The notes: a model not told the origin generated them from the sequence alone. A DNA stretch of 64,000 nt from Nannobrachium achirus (GCA_963921795.1 OY997658.1:26589456-26653455); one strand, 5' to 3'. Counted from the first letter of the stretch, positions 33,047 through 44,367 are shown. Numbers and translations: made by a program.

Positions 33047-33545
33047 CAGGGGCGTCACACCAAATTCTGGGCCCCGGGTACAAGGATTCACTGTGGGGCC
33101 CCTGTGCTTTAACTATTGAAAAATAGCAGATATACAAGCTCACAGCGCGGCACCGAGTGCCGCGCTGCGAGCTTGTAGATCTGCTATTTTTGAAAAATCG
33201 TGAAAATGTGTGCCAAGAAACCTGTTTCCATGTCAGTGATGCTCAAACTTTTTCATGTGAAGGACCCCCCCCCCCCCCCCCATCTCAAAATATTTAGTTC
33301 CAGGGACTCCCCAGAAGCAACATTTTTGTTACAAATGTTCACTAAAAAAATACATAGATTCAAAGATTTGCGCACATTTTCACGACTTTTCAAAAATAGC
33401 AGATCTACAAGCTCGCAGCGCGGCACTCGGTGCCGCGCTGTGAGCTTGTATATCTGCTATTTTTCAATAGCTAAAGTTACTAGGGCCCCTCCACCTTGGG
33501 CCCTGGTAACTCAGTCCCACTTTCCTACCCCTTGTGACGCCCATG
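33047..33545. mobile_element. hAT MITE (CAGGGGCGTCAC family) in the arhgef4 3' UTR
   Basis: The ends are CAGGGGCGTCAC and GTGACGCCCATG. The 8-bp duplication tgcaggac is perfect (33039-33046 and 33546-33553). Two hairpins lie at about 33121-33191 and 33397-33472. The copy aligns end to end with 9016-9498. Confidence 0.93.
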
Positions 33546-33799
33546 TGCAGGACATGCGCAGTATTGGAAGCCGAATGGAACCCAAAGAAGATTTGACTCG
33601 TCGCAGGTCTTTTTTCCCCCAACACACTACCTAACAGTACACACCCCTGCAGCACACATTCCACCACTCTCCCTTTCTGCTTGTCCTCTCTGTGAAAGCA
33701 AGACAACTCTGTTTTTTTAAAGTGCCATTTGAAGTGTGTAACCCATGGAAGTGCTAAGAGAACATGCATGGATGTGTCGAAAATAGCTCTGAAGAATTC

Positions 33800-33825
33800 T
33801 TTTTTTTTTTTTTTTTTTTTTTTTT
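33800..33825. repeat. poly-T tract
   Basis: A T run of about 25 bases inside the probable 3' UTR. Confidence 0.9.
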
Positions 33826-34954
33826 CTGAAGCACCCCTGCTATATTTAACCATATTCTGCATTGGACAAAGATTTCAATTTCCCACTGGGCTGAACACCA
33901 CTGAACACACACGTTATACAATACCTTACATGCCTGTAATTGTCATGTTGCAAGTCTTATTCTCTTATGTATTTGGGCTGAAATACTCTGATCTTAAAGG
34001 CCAGATGTGACACGGTAGTTACGCAAGTGCATTCTGTGAAGTTTACTCCTCGACTATTCTGTTTAACTGTTATTAGCTTATAAAGGTAAAACATAAAAAA
34101 ATGACCAAGCTGACAAAAGGTGTCCATCAGCTGGGGTGGTCAATATTTTCTTTTACTGCTTATTAAGTGTGCATTCAGAGTTCTGTTCTATAAATGCTAC
34201 ATTTGGGTAAAATGCTACTATAGCTATACTGTATGTTATTTCAGCTGTGATCTCCAGCTGAAATTCCTCAATTTGTTATTTCGCTGTAAAGTTGCTACCG
34301 CTGTGGTACTTGAAAAGTGCCACAATCTGATTTCATTTTGTGTTTGGAATTATTAGTATTATTATTATTATTTCCATTGTAAAACTGAGTCTCATCTTTT
34401 CAAATTGAAAAGATGTTATACAGGAATTATTAACTCATTTATGCTCCGTCGGACAATGAAGTTGCATGCTGGCACTCGACGCCGCGATACGACGGAGGTA
34501 TAAAGGGCGCTCAAAGTATCCACAGTCTCCCCAGAGAGCTGAGAATCGGGACGTCTCCGAGACCTGACACCCCTTTCATCTGGCGCTGGCTGCATATTAA
34601 CGATGGTAATGTGAGAAAAGGGCTGTTTGTAGTGACAAAAATGTGTCTTTGTACTTCCAGCAAGACAGCAGTACTGGAGGGAACGTGAGGAGTATTGTAG
34701 GCCAAAGCCCCATGGGGCCTCGACAGAGTGTCTGTCCTCGCCCTTTGATGTGAGTTATAGATTCCCTTTTGACGCTGCTTTTTCATATGCGATGCTGGAA
34801 TTCATCGCAAGTCAACACCTCTCTCTATCGACAGTGATTTATTGCCCTGGACACCTCATAGTACAAAACCATGAATTATAACGACAACAACTGAACATCA
34901 CAGGCTGTTTCGCACACTCCCCTTTACTGGTGAAACACACAAACAACATTGTAT

Positions 34955-34992
34955 GCATGCGTGTGTGCGTGCGTGCGTGCGTGCGTGCGTGT
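34955..34992. repeat. (CGTG)n microsatellite
   Basis: A GTGC/GTGCG run in the region downstream of arhgef4. Confidence 0.85.
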
Positions 34993-35345
34993 AGGTACTT
35001 TAGTGTGAGTTTGCATGAGAGAGATAGAAAGAACTGACGAGGACCATAGCATACGAGCCGAGCCTATTTATATCATTAAAAGCTATAATAGAGAACCGAA
35101 GTCTGACATCACTGCCACTAGGCGCCGCTATCCCCCTATGTAACATGTATTTTTTTCCTATTGAAAATCCAATTTTTTCATCTTAGATCACATTGTATGT
35201 TGAAAAAATAGACAAAGCTACATTCTACTTGTATGGATTGAAACATCAACTGACGGCGAGTACTAATTTAGCCAAATAGTACGATTATAAAAATAAAAAA
35301 ATAAAATCTCCAAACACAGACACTATCAAACTCAGTATAATAAAT

Positions 35346-35779
35346 CAGTGGTTCTCAACTTTTTCAGGCCGTGACCCCCAAAATAATCATATTTTAACTG
35401 GGGACCCCCCACCCTGACGAGCACTAAGAGTTGAGGCATTACATTTTGTATAACACGGTTCTATTGTGAAAATAGCGTTGCAAGGCGTTGTGAGCATGTA
35501 GATCGGCTATTTTCACAATTTCTGCCTCTAATATTTGACAATTTGGCCAATGTTTAATTTGTCATTTTAGAGGTATTCAAAAATAATTAAATTGTCACTT
35601 TAGAAATGTACTGATGCCCTCTATACACTCAAACTTGATGTTGGTTTGTTTACTGTTGAGTGGGAAAACAATGTTGCACATTAAGTTAATCATCTGGGGG
35701 ACCCCCCCCCCCCCCCACACACACACAAATAATTTGGGGACCCCCCTGGGGGTCCAGACCCACAGGTTGAGAACCACTG
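35346..35779. mobile_element. hAT-type MITE (CAGTGGTTCTCAACC family)
   Basis: The ends are CAGTGGTTCTCAACT and GGTTGAGAACCACTG. The 8-bp duplication is taataaat / tcataaat (35338-35345 and 35780-35787), 7 of 8 matching. It keeps part of the palindromic core (about 35470-35518) and aligns with 20120-20516. Confidence 0.87.
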
Positions 35780-36739
35780 TCATAAATGACACAGAGTCAC
35801 ATGCCTGATGGAATCGTTTTGTTTATTTTTGGAACACAGTTTTTATGTGATTCGATCTAAGATTTCAATTGAAGAAATTACTCTGTGACCTAAGGGTAGC
35901 TGGGGTGAAGTCATGACTTCAGGACGATATTAGATTTTGTATTTTACAGCAGGTCATATAAAAAAGAAAATCTAATTTGGATGAAGGTGGTCTGGGGTAC
36001 AGGGCCGAACACTTCCTGGTTTCTCATTTTCGGTTCCAATTAAATCAATTAAAAATCTCGACACCCCAGCATTAACCTAGCAGCATGACCGCGACTGATT
36101 CCATTGTGTTTGCATTTCCATGACTAGGCCTAATTTGTTTTCATCACTTCAGCAGAGTTGAAATGAGATGATAACAGAATTCATCATGTGTAACCATCTG
36201 ATTCATCACCCCCCCCCCCACCTTTCCTTGTGGGCCCCACAACAACAATGTCCTATACTGGAGGGAGATACTGTAACTGAACCTTTTTGCCCGTTGAATT
36301 GAATTGTAGTATCGTCAGAGAGAACGTTAAAGACGTTTTGGCATCCATATCTTGGGTTGAGTTGCACACTTGTGTAAAGTTTTACTAATTTTTGTTTTAA
36401 TTAAAAGAAAAAAGACAGTGTTTGAATATTATATTTGTGTATGGTTGTTTACATATGCACTCAAAAACTATGGGAAAATAAAATAATTTAAAGTGAGTCT
36501 AGAAGTATATATATATTTTTTTGTTGTGCCAACAGTGGTTTTGTGATTCAAGGTGTGGTTCTGCAGAGTCCAAAGCAGGGACGTGCTGGGCCCCTGATTC
36601 AGCCCGGGAAAAAGAGTTGGAGAGGCCGTCATTGCACGCTATAGAACGAGATCTCTCTCTATAGCGCTGCTGCTACTCAATGATTTGCCATTTCAGATCA
36701 TGACAAGTGACAAAGCCAGTGGGCCAATTACTGTACATG

Positions 36740-37000
36740 AGTTATATTTTGTCGTTGTCGGGTGGAAACCTTGTATGTCCAAAACCGTTGTTTTGTATTA
36801 ATCATTTTAAAAATGATTTAAACTAGTGAAAATAGCCGATCTACAAGCACACAACGCCTCGCACCGCGAGGCGTTGTGTGCTTGTAGATCTGCTGTTTTC
36901 ACTACTTTATTGCAACGGTCTTATATGATGAAGCAGTGCTTTATTTTGCGAAAAAAATGTATACATTGGAAACTTGGAGATACAAGGTTTTTCCTAATGG
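36740..37000. mobile_element. palindrome-bearing MITE, TCGTTGTCG-type
   Basis: The left end GTCGTTGTCGGGTGGAAACC lies at about 36752. The central hairpin (about 36828-36897) has GATCTACAAGCACACAACGC arms and a GAGGCG loop. The right side ends in ATACAAGGTTTTT. It is related to 3495-3765. Confidence 0.65.
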
Positions 37001-37439
37001 CCAGCCTGGACCGGCCGGGAATGAACCGGCCGTTCGGGAGTTGTCCCGCTTTTCCCAATGGCCAGCACGTCCCTGGTCCAAAGTAAGTATGTGAAGAGTG
37101 GAGCGCATCCATCCACAGTAAGAACATCAGCAGGGGTCATCAACATGTCCGTACACACAGACAATTGTGTCCTTAGCAAAGACTTGGCCTTTTCTGTGGC
37201 AAATTTGAGATATCTTTTTTTTTTACACACCATACTCTCTCAGAGTTACAGAGCTGTTATGGTCATTCAGGGCTAGCTCTTTGTATTTCTGATAATATTA
37301 TTGTTCACTTATGTTGAGTGTCCGTGGCAAGATTTGGCGATGACCACTGAACATCAGTGTACATTTCACTAGCTAACAAGAAACACACCATGAAGGTTTA
37401 TAGCCTATACTGTATTTGTCAAGTGTGCTATTTCGGAGA

Positions 37440-37870
37440 GGGCCGTGGCTGCGTCCGAAATCACATACCAGCCCATTTAGTATGCCAAATTACGTTTTAG
37501 TATGTCCGAATTGAAACCCTAGCTAATGCTTAGTTAGATACTAAATAGTAATCTGAAAATAGCATAGTGTGTAGTATGTACGTTATTGTATGTATTGTAA
37601 GTTGCGTTCTTGCAAAACACATTTTTGGACACTGCTCCTACAGATGTTGCCCTAAAATCACGCAAGGCGGTACAGAGTATGTCTAGAGTCATGTCATCAA
37701 CATGGATCTGTCCCATTTAGCGCCGCCATTAGGGCCGACTTTTTCAAACACATTTTTAGACACTGCTCCTACAGATTTTGCCCTAAAATCACGCAAGGCG
37801 GTACAGAGTATGTCATCAACATGGATCTGTCCCATTTAGCGCCACCATCAGGCCCATTTTTACATGTGAC
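37440..37870. repeat. decayed MITE arm plus two partial GCGCCACCATCAGG units
   Basis: A GGCTGCGTCCGAAATCACAT arm (37448) is followed by two direct copies of CACTGCTCCTACAGATTTTGCC (about 37630 and 37755). They are related to the 430-bp repeat unit at 56.6-57.8 kb. Confidence 0.55.
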
Positions 37871-37973
37871 CTGACGGTCGCTTATCTCCCGATAAGGGAG
37901 TCTTACTGGTTTTATGTGGTTTCGAACGCAGCTTGTGGCAGTGTGTTCAAGTGTTTGTTTGCTTTTTTGTTTG

Positions 37974-38108
<135 letters not shown>

Positions 38109-38678
38109 TTTTGTTGTCTTTGTTGCCAATTCGTCATGTGTACAGTTTAGGCTACTGTGGCCCCTGTTGCTGCTTGTCACCGTTGGAAACGTCACCAGTG
38201 TCAAAACAGTCATACACCTTGCTGTGTTCCAGTAGCCTACCTCCACTGTGTCCCTGAAGCCACAAAGTCCTACTTGAGATATTAGCTCCATCTTCTGGTG
38301 GACATGACGTGACAGAAGCACATTGCTTTGGTTTTCGATAACTACTCCATCTGTTTCTTGACCGCTCTTACCATGCAGCCTGTTTTTCTGGAAATGTTAC
38401 GTTAAAAGATGTCAATATTTTCAAAAATGTTTTAATGGGAACCGAGTTACAGGTTGAGCCTTACATACGGTCTGCCTTTTCCAGCCTTTTTTGTTCACAT
38501 TTTTTCCAAAGTCAGAGAGACCCTGGACGGAGATTGTCTTCTGCTCCCAACTCTACTAACCAATTATTATGATCATATTTCATTGGCCAACCTGGAGGAA
38601 ACCACCTCACAAGATGACTGATGTCAGTTATCTCCAAATTTGGGCATTGTTTCAGCATGCCGCTGGTTAAAAGGTTAA

Positions 38679-38991
38679 AGGAGTAGTTCACCCCAAAATG
38701 ATTTTTTTCCTATTGATTACTCATGCCATGGAGCGTAGAGTTCAATAATATTTATTGTTTTTTGTCACATTCCTAAGACAAAAATTTGATTTGAGTAAAT
38801 TTACCCCCATTGATTCCGGATGGTGACCCGTTTCGAAACGGGTCACCATCCGAAATGAATGGGGGTAAATTTATTGTTATCACATTTTTGTCTTAGGAAT
38901 GTGACAAAAACCAAAAAATATTATTGAACTCTACTCTCCATGGCATGAGTAATCAATAGAAAAAAAGTCATTTTGGGGGTGATCTACTCCT
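38679..38991. mobile_element. 313-bp full-length palindromic MITE with TTAA duplication
   Basis: The outer ends AGGAGTAG and CTACTCCT are flanked by TTAA (38675-38678 and 38992-38995). The two arms, each about 150 bp, are inverted over nearly their whole length and meet at GGTGACCCGTTTCGAAACGG (about 38824). TTAA targets suggest a piggyBac/Kolobok-type source. Confidence 0.88.
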
Positions 38992-39259
38992 TTAACCATA
39001 GAAACACAGAAGAAACGTTGGTTATGACGAGAGGACTGTTTAATGTCAGAGTGTTTGTGTTGTAGTGTCTCAGACAGTGCTATGGAAGAGTTCAGCTTTG
39101 CTGGGGTTATTCATATTGCAGCAGTGAGTGATAATAAGATAATTGATACATTCATGAAACCGTTAAAAAGATGCCCGTATCCGAAGGAAAATGATGGGGG
39201 GAAAACCGGCCGAAAACCGCTATCGGCACGGCGTGCATGTGTCCCCTTCCAGGATTATC

Positions 39260-39645
39260 TGGTGTTTGCGTGCCTGAACTATTTGCATATCCAGCAACTG
39301 CAGGAAAAGGTGGTACACTGCTTGTGCAGTGGACAGCAGAGCACACAGGCAAGGGGACATCACGGGTCAAGGTCTGATTGCAAATAGTATCTCTAATATT
39401 ATGTGTGTTAAAATAATATTATTGTAGAGCTGTTGTAATTAGTATTATGTTGTAGAGGCGTTTTGATTATTATAACGATGTGTTTTCATTACGATTATGT
39501 TGTAGAAGGGTTTTGATTAATATTACTTTACTATTCAAAGTGTCGCTTATCACAATGTTCACTGTCCCTCTGTATTTTTTCCATCCTTTGTTCATTTGCC
39601 GGTCTCTCCAAAAGACAGCGCACTCAAATCAAAGCTGGCAGGAAG
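39260..39645 (+). promoter_or_regulatory. conserved 5' leader of the first GPCR copy
   Basis: This flank aligns with those before the copies at 48774 and 58479 (GAACTATTTGCAT, GGACAGCAGAGCACACAG, then repeats of TTATGTTGTAGARGNGTTTTGATTA). It ends in a pyrimidine-rich tract reading into CTCCAAAAG, a plausible acceptor for a 5' UTR intron. Promoter or leader function is inferred from conservation only. Confidence 0.5.
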
Positions 39646-40425
39646 ATGAACACATCAAATGAGTCCTCCATCTACAGCAACGTGGACATTTTACGCATCA
39701 CCAGCACAACAATCAACCTGGTCCTGGGAGTCCCCATCAACAGCTGGGTTCTGTGGCTGGTATTAACCGGACCAGCTGGTACAATGGCCTCAGAGATCTT
39801 CACACTCAATCTGAGTGTATGTGAGATCATCTTCAGCTTGTTATTTCTTTCCCTTGCTATCAAGCCAATTCTCCTCTTTGAAACATTCACTAATGGTTTC
39901 CTGTTCACCGGCCGTCCGCTCTTCCAGAGCTGTATCTGCGTAGAGAGATTCATGGCAGTGGTTCACCCAGTGCTCTTCCTCAAGTACAAACCCCTCAGGT
40001 ACAGGGTGGCTTGCTCTGCGTTGGCCTGGTTGGTCATCATTGGGACATCACTATTGTACATGCTGTTGGGTCCTTCCATGATATTGTTGTATGTTCATCT
40101 GGGCAAATGCCTATTTTTCATGATAGTGATGCTGTTCTGCAGCCTCGCCGTTCTCAGGGTTCTGAAACAGCCCATGCCAGGGGAGATGGGGAGGGAGAGG
40201 GACAACAGCATGAAGAAGAGAGCCTTCACTATCATCTGCATTATGATGGTGTCATTTTTGGGAACTTACTTTATTTGGTGCATTATTCTCATTTTGGCCA
40301 GTCAAGGACAATTGTTAGATGAAATGGATTTAGTTGACGAAATATGTATGTTCTTTGCTGTGGTCGCTGGGTTTGTTCAGCCACTGCTGTACCTCTGCCA
40401 AAAGACTGGCAAACTGCCCTGTTAA
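39646..40425 (+). CDS. intronless rhodopsin-like GPCR, copy 1 (C-terminally shortened)
   Basis: 259 codons in one exon. Two N-glycosylation sequons open the protein (MNTSNES). Hydrophobic segments fit seven helices: TM1 about 21-42 (GVPINSWVLWL, N1.50 at 32), TM2 52-75 (NLSVCE, with E60 where most receptors have D2.50), a shortened TM3 ending ERF (R101), TM4 119-140, TM5, TM6, and TM7 with VQPLLYL in place of NPxxY. From E60 to R101 is 41 residues, about ten fewer than usual, and the common TM3 cysteine is absent. A two-base loss after CCCTGT relative to the other copies brings TAA early, removing the final VKPIQGT. It resembles an uncharacterised teleost class A receptor group; ligand unknown. 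The upstream AAAGCTGGCAGGAAG context and homology support this ATG. Confidence 0.82.
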   Translation: MNTSNESSIYSNVDILRITSTTINLVLGVPINSWVLWLVLTGPAGTMASEIFTLNLSVCEIIFSLLFLSLAIKPILLFETFTNGFLFTGRPLFQSCICVERFMAVVHPVLFLKYKPLRYRVACSALAWLVIIGTSLLYMLLGPSMILLYVHLGKCLFFMIVMLFCSLAVLRVLKQPMPGEMGRERDNSMKKRAFTIICIMMVSFLGTYFIWCIILILASQGQLLDEMDLVDEICMFFAVVAGFVQPLLYLCQKTGKLPC

Positions 40426-41129
40426 ACATGAGATAGCAGGTTTGTCATGTTCCCAGGATAAACAAGTGGCGGAAATGGACAGCAGAGCCAAAATACATGA
40501 GCAGCAGCACATAAAAGATGTGGGCAGCGGTCATCCGGTCATCATACACACAGCATCATTTAAAGGATGCTGCACACCTGTGCGCATGCATGCTCACACG
40601 CACACAAATGCATACACACAGTTTCGAATCGATGTAACATGCTTCAGGTCAGGATCTAACCACTATCACTGGTTTATTAAAAAAGTAGAGCACATTATTC
40701 TAAAGATATATGGTCACATGAACACATAAATAGTATGTGTTCATAATCATAATGATGATGAATGATGAATAGACAAGGGGTTGAGAGCTTTCAGATGTTA
40801 CACATTTCCCAGTTGAAGTATCATGTGTTTCACAAATCTTCATTCATTTACATAAAGTTGACATCAGTTGACAGGACACAAATCATTTTTGCATTGCGGT
40901 GTACATTTCATACTCTCCATTTGATGAATGGTTCTGTGACCCTTTTTGTTTGTTTTTGTTTGTGTCAGCTGGCCCAATACTCACAAAGATGTGTATAGTG
41001 CTGAAACCGGGACTCTTTCTCCCAAAATAAATAGTGAACCATTAAGAATGCAAGCTAAAGAAGCTCACACAACAGATTCAAATTAATTTGCTGCTTTATA
41101 AGTGCTCAGTCCGCATTTTCTGTGAATTC
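40426..41129. other. non-coding between GPCR copy and relic
   Basis: There are short CACA-rich patches (about 40590-40620) and AT-rich sequence, with no recognised gene or repeat end. Confidence 0.5.
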
Positions 41130-41490
41130 TGCCATTGCTGTTCCAGTCACCAGATGAACTTTATTTCTGCAGGAAAATGAAAACCTTTAGTTTCTTCAGC
41201 TGTATTTATATTACCAACCTCAGTTTCCCTGCCGATGACTGTGACCTGTGGTTGACATCAACAGAAAATGTAAAATACCTTTTGATCTATTTTCAGTTTT
41301 CACCCATCTCTGCCTATGATCTATCTTAAGCACAACCCCCTGAGATATAGATTTCATGCTTGGCTTTGTCGTGATTTGGATTATTTCATTAGTGTTTTCT
41401 TGACTAATAATCACCTGTGGTCAGTGAAATAATTCTGCTGCCTGCCGGGCTCTGAAACAGCTGAAGTCAGGGGAATTTGTTCAGGAACTG
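41130..41490 (+). pseudogene. old GPCR relic of the same family
   Basis: Broken frames retain landmarks in order. HPSLPMIYLKHNPLRYRFHAW (about 41302-41366) parallels HPVLFLKYKPLRYRVACSALAW of the intact copies. RALKQLKSGE (about 41447-41476) parallels RVLKQPMPGE. Between and before them lie stop codons and indels. It is more diverged than the pseudogene at 45802, so it is an earlier loss. Confidence 0.6.
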
Positions 41491-41509
41491 TAGGTCCCAA
41501 ACACAGGAA

Positions 41510-42038
41510 CTTACTTTTACTTCTACTCCACTACATCTCGGATCCAAGTATTGTACTTTTACTCCACTACAATTATTTGAAAACTATAGTCACTAATTAC
41601 TTTGCAGATGTACATTATTATATTATAAAACATACAGTAGGCCTACATTAATCCACTTTAGTAGAAATTAAATTACTTTAGTAGAAATTAATTCGGGCCT
41701 TGCAGGGTTAAGTACTTATTGATGCCAATACTTTTATACTTTAAGGGTGCCCTCACACCAAAATACCCATGAGAGTGGAATCCGCGTTCCGCCAATGCAT
41801 TTCAATGAGAAGGGAGTGTTTTTTTTGCAGAAATCCTCTGCTGGCATGAAACCGCTTCACTCTCATTGAAATGCATTGGCGGAACGCGGATTCCACTCTC
41901 ATAGGTATTTTGGTGTGAGGGCACCCTTACGCAAGTACATTTTGAATTCCGTACTTCTACTCGTAACAGAGTATTTCTACATTACAGTATTGATACTTTT
42001 ACTTAAGTAAAACATCTGAGTACTTTTTCCACCACTGC
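41510..42038. mobile_element. dispersed GTACTTTTACT-type fish repeat with nested MITE
   Basis: The outer sequence (TACTTTTACTTCTACTCCAC near 41510; AGTACTTTTTCCACCACTGC near 42018) is a repeat also seen in pieces at about 15935, 21095, 46443 and 47330. A palindromic insert occupies 41744-41927. Confidence 0.6.
41744..41927. mobile_element. 184-bp palindromic MITE with TA duplication
   Basis: The ends are AGGGTGCCCTCACACC and GGTGTGAGGGCACCCT, with TA on each side (41742-41743, 41928-41929). The arms extend about 75 bp (GAATCCGCGTTCCGCCAATG). TA targets suggest a Tc1/mariner-like source. Confidence 0.83.
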
Positions 42039-42044
42039 CTGCAT

Positions 42045-42046
<2 letters not shown>

Positions 42047-42111
<65 letters not shown>
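42047..42111. repeat. (TC)n microsatellite at the LINE 5' junction
   Basis: A pure TC run of about 64 bases immediately before the first recognisable LINE codons. A TC run also follows the LINE 3' tail (about 44657-44672), which may be target-flank sequence on both sides. Confidence 0.95.
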
Positions 42112-42112
<1 letters not shown>

Positions 42113-43434
42113 AAATACATAAGTCCAAAGCTGACGGCCACAAAACAGTTGAAGCTAGAAACCTCAAAACCTACTCTAGCGAAGCCTTTAATCACAAACT
42201 GGAGAAATCTGACTGGTCCCCAGTACTAGCTAGCACTCAGGTCGATGAAGCCTGGCTGGGCTTTAAATCCATTTTCAACACTACCCTAGACGAAGTGGCT
42301 CCTTTGCGTAGGGTCAGGGTTAAAGCCCGCTCACAGCCATGGTGGAATTCGGAAATCTGTGAATCAATGAAACTCAGAGACAAAAAATACTCTGAGAAAC
42401 GCAAATATAATCACAAACTCAAAAAAGGCCCCAATAAACACCTTGAAGCCAAATTAGAAATAGTCAGTTTAGAGGCTAATAAACTGAGAAATCGGACAAC
42501 CTCCTTAATCCTTTCTGCCAAAAAACACTACTTGGATGAGAAAGTTGAGGAAAACATCCACAAACCACGAGACCTATGGAAGCTATTTAAAACCCAGCTA
42601 GGCTGTGGTGCTAAACTTAGATCCATAGCCAGCAACATATCCATCCAAACTCCCATAACCCTCCTCACTGACAGTCTCGATGTAGCCAAAAATCTCAACA
42701 TCTATTTCACCTCCATGGCCAAAAATCTGGTCAATAAACTGCCCGCTCCATCTGGGCTGTTTGGTGTTAGGCACATCTTGAAATTCTACAGGAACCTTGG
42801 GGTATGCAAAGACAATTTTAAACTTACCACGGTGACAACTGATGAAGTGTTTAAAAAACTTCGCACCCTACCTCAATTCAAGGCCGCTGGCCATGATAAA
42901 ATCGCCCCCAAATTTCTCATAGACTCAGCTGCCACCATTGCCCCAATCATTACCCATATTATTAATCTATCTATCAAGCAGGGTTATGTCCCCCAGGACT
43001 TCAAATTAGCTAAGGTAACCCCCCTGCACAAAAAAGGCAGTAAACTTGACCCTGGCAACTACAGGCCAATCTCAATCCTTAGTTCCATCTCTAAGGTAAT
43101 GGAAAAAATTGTCTATGAACAGGTGGCTAAATATCTTGAAGAGAATAAACTGATCTACGAGTTCCAGTCTGGCTTCAGAGAGTCCCATTCCACAGATACA
43201 TGCCTCATCTATTTGAATGATTACATCAAACGTGAAATTCACGATGGCAAATATTGCGGCATGGTCATGCTGGACCTCCAGAAGGCATTTGACACCGTCG
43301 ATCATTCTATTCTGATCGAAAAACTCAAAGCTATTGGTCTTGATAGCACAGCAGTGAGATGGATGCACTCTTACTTGGTGGGGAGGGAACAGATGGTGGA
43401 AGTCAACGGAACCCTGTCCCCCCCCTCCCAGTAA
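42112..43434 (+). pseudogene. LINE reverse transcriptase, N-terminal part (frameshifted)
   Basis: About 440 codons. The visible RT blocks are VTPLHKKGSKLDPGNYRPIS, VMEKIVYEQVAKYL, FQSGFRESHSTDTCL and the block A sequence VMLDLQKAFDTVDHSIL, with its catalytic aspartate. The frame ends just after a C-homopolymer near 43420-43428, where the next frame takes over at VNCGVPQGS. A one-base slip in the C run is the simplest explanation. The region before about residue 60 is the linker downstream of the missing endonuclease. Confidence 0.85.
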
Positions 43435-43902
43435 ACTGTGGAGTACCTCAAGGGAGTATACTAGGACCACTGTTGTTCTTAATATACGTAAACGACATGT
43501 CATCTGCTTGTGACTGCAATCTGTTTCTGTTCGCGGATGACTCGGCTCTCCTAGTCTCCGGCAGAGACTTATTGCAGGTTGAAAAGGCCCTTAACTGTGA
43601 ACTAAACAAGATCTGCACCTGGCTCAATGACAACAGACTCTCAATTCACCTAGGCAAAACTGAATGTATCCTCTTTGGATCTAGTCAGAAACTTAGCCTA
43701 GTTGAGAACTTCACAATTAAAGACACTGTGATAGAAAGAAAAAACTACATCTGCTACCTGGGTTGCATCCTGGAGGCTAACCTATCCAGTGAAAAAATGA
43801 CCACCAAGGTCATCAATAAAGTCAACCAACGAATTCGCTTCTTGCAAAGGGTTGCCCCGCTGATCAATACTAAATCCCGAAAGACACTAGGAGGAGCTCT
43901 TA
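43430..43902 (+). pseudogene. LINE reverse transcriptase, catalytic C-terminal part (second frame)
   Basis: It continues with block B, GVPQGSILGPLLFLIYVNDM, and the catalytic block C, FLFADDSALL, followed by the thumb-like region ending RKTLGGALIG. The FADD aspartates are intact. The frame is lost again near 43900. The sister fragment at 2504-2640 has a DYGVHVWYCDAP-like sequence here, so this copy also appears to lack a few codons. Confidence 0.83.
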
Positions 43903-44367
43903 TTGGGCCCCTCAGTCCTTGTCTGGTATCGCGACGCCCCAGCCGCCTTAAAGTTAAAGCTTCAAACAGCCCAAAACAAACTAATTAGGGTTGTGCTTGG
44001 TCTCCCTCCTCTGACCCACCTTACCGATCATCACCACGAAAGCGTGGGATGGCTCAAAGTAGCTGACAGAGTACAGCATCTTGCAATGGGCCTGGTGTAC
44101 AAGATACACTACACCTCCAAGATTCCCATGTACCTGACAAACTACTTCTTAAAGGTCAAGGATGTTCACGACCACAACACCAGAGGCAGCTCCACGAATC
44201 ATCATCAACGTAGATTTAACACTAAACAAGGCTCTAACTCGTTCTCCTGCTACACCATCAACATGTGGAACGCCCTTCCTCAAGCCCTAAAGGAGAGCAA
44301 ATCCCTAGCCTCCTTCAAAATTGGTATGAAAAGTCACCTTCAGACAGCTGCTACCCGTGACTTGTAA
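43903..44367 (+). pseudogene. LINE ORF2 C-terminal domain (third frame)
   Basis: It encodes VWYRDAPAALKLKLQTAQNK through KDVHDHNTRGSS, GSNSFSCYTINMWNALPQAL and SLASFKIGMKSHLQTAATRDL, then TAA. It is the reference copy for the two antisense fragments near the window start. Confidence 0.83.

Larger units (their letters stand above)
32128..36500 (+). other. arhgef4: probable arhgef4 3' UTR and downstream sequence
   Basis: The stop codon is followed by A-rich sequence, a G-homopolymer (about 32185-32201), GAT/GAG and ACT trinucleotide repeats (32310-32345, 32556-32598) and T-rich stretches. Two hAT-type MITEs are embedded. A plausible distal poly(A) signal AATAAA is at 36477-36482; an earlier candidate lies in the AATAAAAAAATAAAA run at about 35290. 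The true end is inferred, since no transcript is available. Confidence 0.45.

Noticed and set aside
32617-33119. Phe-rich open frames in the region after arhgef4
   Set aside because: T-rich 3' UTR sequence; no domain or conservation evidence.
39043-39387. 114-codon frame upstream of receptor copy 1
   Set aside because: The same stretch aligns with non-coding leaders of the other copies, where the frame is not conserved.
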